Assembly: GCA_040758475.1 (NCBI GenBank)
Contig: JBFLVN010000062.1
Span: 1 to 15,270, forward strand
From: JBFLVN01 sp040758475
Lineage (GTDB): Bacteria > JAGRBM01
DNA: 15,270 nt
Reading direction: 5' to 3'
In this document: in pieces, positions 13,502-15,270 of the stretch
How positions within the stretch are numbered: position 1 is the stretch's first letter
Layout: every line of letters begins with the position of its first letter
Notes under the pieces: model-generated
What the model was told of the DNA's origin: nothing
The model's input: the letters and a program-made list of their open reading frames with translations, nothing else
The model's database searches: none
Made by a program: the position numbers and the translations under genes

Positions 13502-14254
13502 ATGTCCGGCCAAGTTCTGCCGTTTCCCCATCCCCCCGCACCCCCAGCGGTGCCCAAGAATGACGAAAAGAAAATACCCGCCCTGAAAGACTGGCCCGCC
13601 TCGGAAAAGCCCCGGGAACGGCTTTTAAAGCTGGGGGCCGATGCGCTTTCGGACGCCGAACTTCTGGCGCTCCTCCTCCGTACGGGTGAGGGCTCGGGAA
13701 AGGCAAACGCCGTCGAACAAGCGCGAAATCTCCTGCTTTCCTTCGGCTCGCTCACGAAACTTTCCCAAGCATCCGCTTCCGAGCTTTGCAAGACGCCCGG
13801 CATCGGTCCCGCCAAAGCTTGTGGAATCGCCGCCGCCTTCGCCTTGGCGGCACGGGCTCGAAAAGAGGCAAGCGTTCCCCCCAAGGCTATTTCCCACTCG
13901 GGCGAGGTCTTTCACATTTTCTCGCGTCTCCAAACACGGCGAGCGGAAGAATTCTGGGTTCTTCTCCTCAACACGAAGAATCACGTCCTTCGGGAAGTAC
14001 AGGTTTCCCTGGGCTCCCTATCGACGGCGCCCGTCCATCCCCGGGAAGTCTTCGGCGCCGCCGTCCGGGAAGGGGCGGCGGCGGTCATCTTCGTCCACAA
14101 CCACCCTTCCGGAGATCCTACGCCCTCGGAGCAAGACCGCGCCCTCACCCGCCGCCTCCAGGACGCCGCCCAGCTTCTCGGAATCCGCGTCCTCGACCAC
14201 ATCGTCATCGGCCGCGAGCGCCACGAGAGCTTCGCGGACCGGGGGTGGTTGTAA
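13502..14254 (+). CDS. radC: RadC family JAMM-domain protein
   Basis: A 250-residue RadC. The family has a helix-hairpin-helix-like N-terminal part and a JAB1/MPN+ metalloprotease-like domain; despite the name, its role in DNA repair is unsettled. Residues 1-25 are Pro-rich and variable. ALKDWPASEKPRERLLKLGADALSDAELLALLLRTG (27-62) is the classical RadC start. ELCKTPGIGPAKACGIAAA (94-112) is the HhH-like stretch. The zinc-site motif HNHPSGDPTPSEQD supplies His199, His201 and Asp212 with Ser209, and Glu149 or Glu150 is the likely catalytic acid. The C-terminus LDHIVIGRERHESFADRGWL is typical and complete. All key residues are present, so the protein looks functional. No phage or plasmid genes surround it, so it is probably the chromosomal copy. 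Confidence 0.95.
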   Translation: MSGQVLPFPHPPAPPAVPKNDEKKIPALKDWPASEKPRERLLKLGADALSDAELLALLLRTGEGSGKANAVEQARNLLLSFGSLTKLSQASASELCKTPGIGPAKACGIAAAFALAARARKEASVPPKAISHSGEVFHIFSRLQTRRAEEFWVLLLNTKNHVLREVQVSLGSLSTAPVHPREVFGAAVREGAAAVIFVHNHPSGDPTPSEQDRALTRRLQDAAQLLGIRVLDHIVIGRERHESFADRGWL

Positions 14255-14328
14255 ATGACGCCCTCATCAGGACCGGCTAGCATCCGGCCCGCGTTGCCCC
14301 GGGATGACGGCGGCACGGGGAGGCCCCC

Positions 14329-15270
14329 ATGGGGATGTTGTTGGTTTCCAAGACCTACTGGCTCGGGATGCCGTTCCATTTCCGGAAATCCGTTCCGGAA
14401 GGGACCAAGATCGAACCGGTCTATCTCAAAGCCGACGACCTTCGGGATTGCCAGGGCCTTTATTACGCACCGCCCAAGGTCGATAAACCCAAAGTCGCGG
14501 CCTTGGCGGCCCATCCCCGGGCCGATTTCGCCAAGCACTATTCCTTCCCCCGCCTTCTGGAAGCGGGCGTCGCGTGCTTCGGCCTCCAGACGCGGTGCCT
14601 CAACAACGACACCCACGCGATCCACGAAGAACTCATCTTGGACGTGAACGCGGCGGTTAAATTCCTCAAGAAACAGAAGGGAATCGAGAAAGTCATCCTC
14701 TTCGGCAATTCCGGCGGCGGCTCCCTCTTTGCCTTCTTCCAGGCCCAGGCGCTTCTCCCCAAGGAAAAGCGCATCACCCATACGCCGGGCGGCGACCTGA
14801 CGCGCCTCCCCGGCGCCGAGATGATCCCCGCCGACGCTCTTATTCTCGTCTCCTGCCACAAGGGCGAGGGGAAAATCATGAACGAGTGCATCGACCCTTC
14901 CGTCGTGGACGAGTTCGATCCCTCGCTCACCAACCCCGAACTCGACATGTACGACGAGCGTAACGGCTTTAAGCCACCGCCCGAGTGGAGCAAGTATTCA
15001 AAAGAATTCTTGGAAAAATTCCGAAAAGCCCAGCACGAGCGCGTAAAGCGCCTGGACGACATGGCCCGGGGTTACATCGAAGACGCCCGGAAGGCGGAGA
15101 AATTATTCAACAAAGCCAAGAGCGAGAAATGGCCCTTTGCTGAGGCTCAAACGGCGGCCCGCAGGGCCGCCCAAGAGCGTGTCATGGTCATCTACCGGAC
15201 CATGGCCAATCCCCCGTACGTGGATAACACGATCGATCCTTCGCCCCGCCCCTACGGCTCGCTCCTCAGC
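14329..15270 (+). CDS. Alpha/beta-hydrolase-like protein, C-terminus beyond window
   Basis: The frame is open from an ATG at 14329 to the right edge, giving 314 visible residues with no stop. GGGGAGG lies 5 nt before the ATG and supports the start. The fold clues are a strand with an HP turn at 62-63 (VAALAAHPRADFAKHYSFPRLL), then VACFGLQTRCLNND. The nucleophile elbow is VILFGNSGGGSL with Ser128. These match the order of elements in alpha/beta hydrolases: strand, oxyanion-hole turn, helix, then the GxSxG elbow. The acid is probably in the ADALILVSCHKGEG region or later, and the catalytic His is not visible yet. A long charged helical segment (220-290, with EFLEKFRKAQHERVKRLDDM) forms a lid-like or inserted domain. 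The substrate is unknown. It follows radC by 74 bp; they could be co-transcribed but are not obviously related. Confidence 0.8.
   Translation, partial: MGMLLVSKTYWLGMPFHFRKSVPEGTKIEPVYLKADDLRDCQGLYYAPPKVDKPKVAALAAHPRADFAKHYSFPRLLEAGVACFGLQTRCLNNDTHAIHEELILDVNAAVKFLKKQKGIEKVILFGNSGGGSLFAFFQAQALLPKEKRITHTPGGDLTRLPGAEMIPADALILVSCHKGEGKIMNECIDPSVVDEFDPSLTNPELDMYDERNGFKPPPEWSKYSKEFLEKFRKAQHERVKRLDDMARGYIEDARKAEKLFNKAKSEKWPFAEAQTAARRAAQERVMVIYRTMANPPYVDNTIDPSPRPYGSLLS

Noticed and set aside
13502..14254. radC as a sign of a mobile or defence island
   Set aside because: RadC proteins occur on mobile elements, but no integrase, transposase, toxin or phage gene lies nearby, and base composition looks like that of the neighbours.
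14281..14305. Possible hairpin between radC and the hydrolase
   Set aside because: The arms match only imperfectly and no T run follows.
13981..14859. 292-codon minus-strand open frame over radC and the hydrolase
   Set aside because: It is antisense to two convincing genes and its translation shows no family motif.
1..15270. A CRISPR array, toxin-antitoxin pair, restriction system or other known defence system
   Set aside because: I saw no spaced direct repeats and no matching domain in any of the genes.

Overview
The window is a 15.3 kb stretch of G+C-rich chromosome from a Gram-negative bacterium. The Gram-negative reading rests on several Sec signal peptides, a likely outer-membrane barrel protein, type IV pilus motors and purine-rich Shine-Dalgarno (SD) sites. 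I see no transposase, integrase, phage gene, CRISPR array, tRNA or rRNA. The combination (two PilT-type motors, diguanylate cyclase, many secreted TPR proteins) would suit a deltaproteobacterium-like or related uncultured lineage, but nothing fixes the taxonomy. Sixteen genes can be supported. Two run off the ends: a beta-barrel protein on the left and an alpha/beta hydrolase on the right.

Layout. Positions 1-2099 (minus strand) hold the start of a BamA/TamA-like outer-membrane protein, then a metallo-beta-lactamase (MBL)-fold protein with an unusual metal motif. The 298 bp intergenic stretch that follows carries a perfect short palindrome and a possible promoter. Positions 2398-3588 encode a membrane diguanylate cyclase (c-di-GMP synthesis). 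Positions 3680-7400 (plus strand) look like one four-gene operon with gaps of 9, 9 and 19 bp: a divergent PilT paralog, a canonical PilT retraction ATPase, a small protein with an apparent internal duplication, and a short-chain dehydrogenase. Converging on it (7410-9757, minus strand) is a two-gene operon for an exported protein with a Pro/Ala/Glu-rich, polyarginine-containing tail and a periplasmic TPR protein. A single glutaredoxin gene follows on the plus strand.

Positions 10219-12575 (minus strand) hold a second envelope operon: a small two-helix membrane protein, a C-terminally anchored TPR protein and a divergent DUF547-like exported protein. The last two overlap by ATGA. Diverging from it is a plus-strand pair, a small membrane protein whose best start is a CTG codon and a DoxX-family protein, again overlapping by ATGA. 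radC and the partial alpha/beta hydrolase close the window.

How the genes may work together. The clearest theme is surface motility and envelope biology: c-di-GMP production sits beside two pilus motor ATPases, and most remaining genes encode exported or membrane proteins. I do not see a recognisable defence or mobile system. The most novel-looking units are the pilT operon (degenerate plus canonical motor plus the duplicated-domain protein) and the small membrane/TPR/DUF547-like operon.
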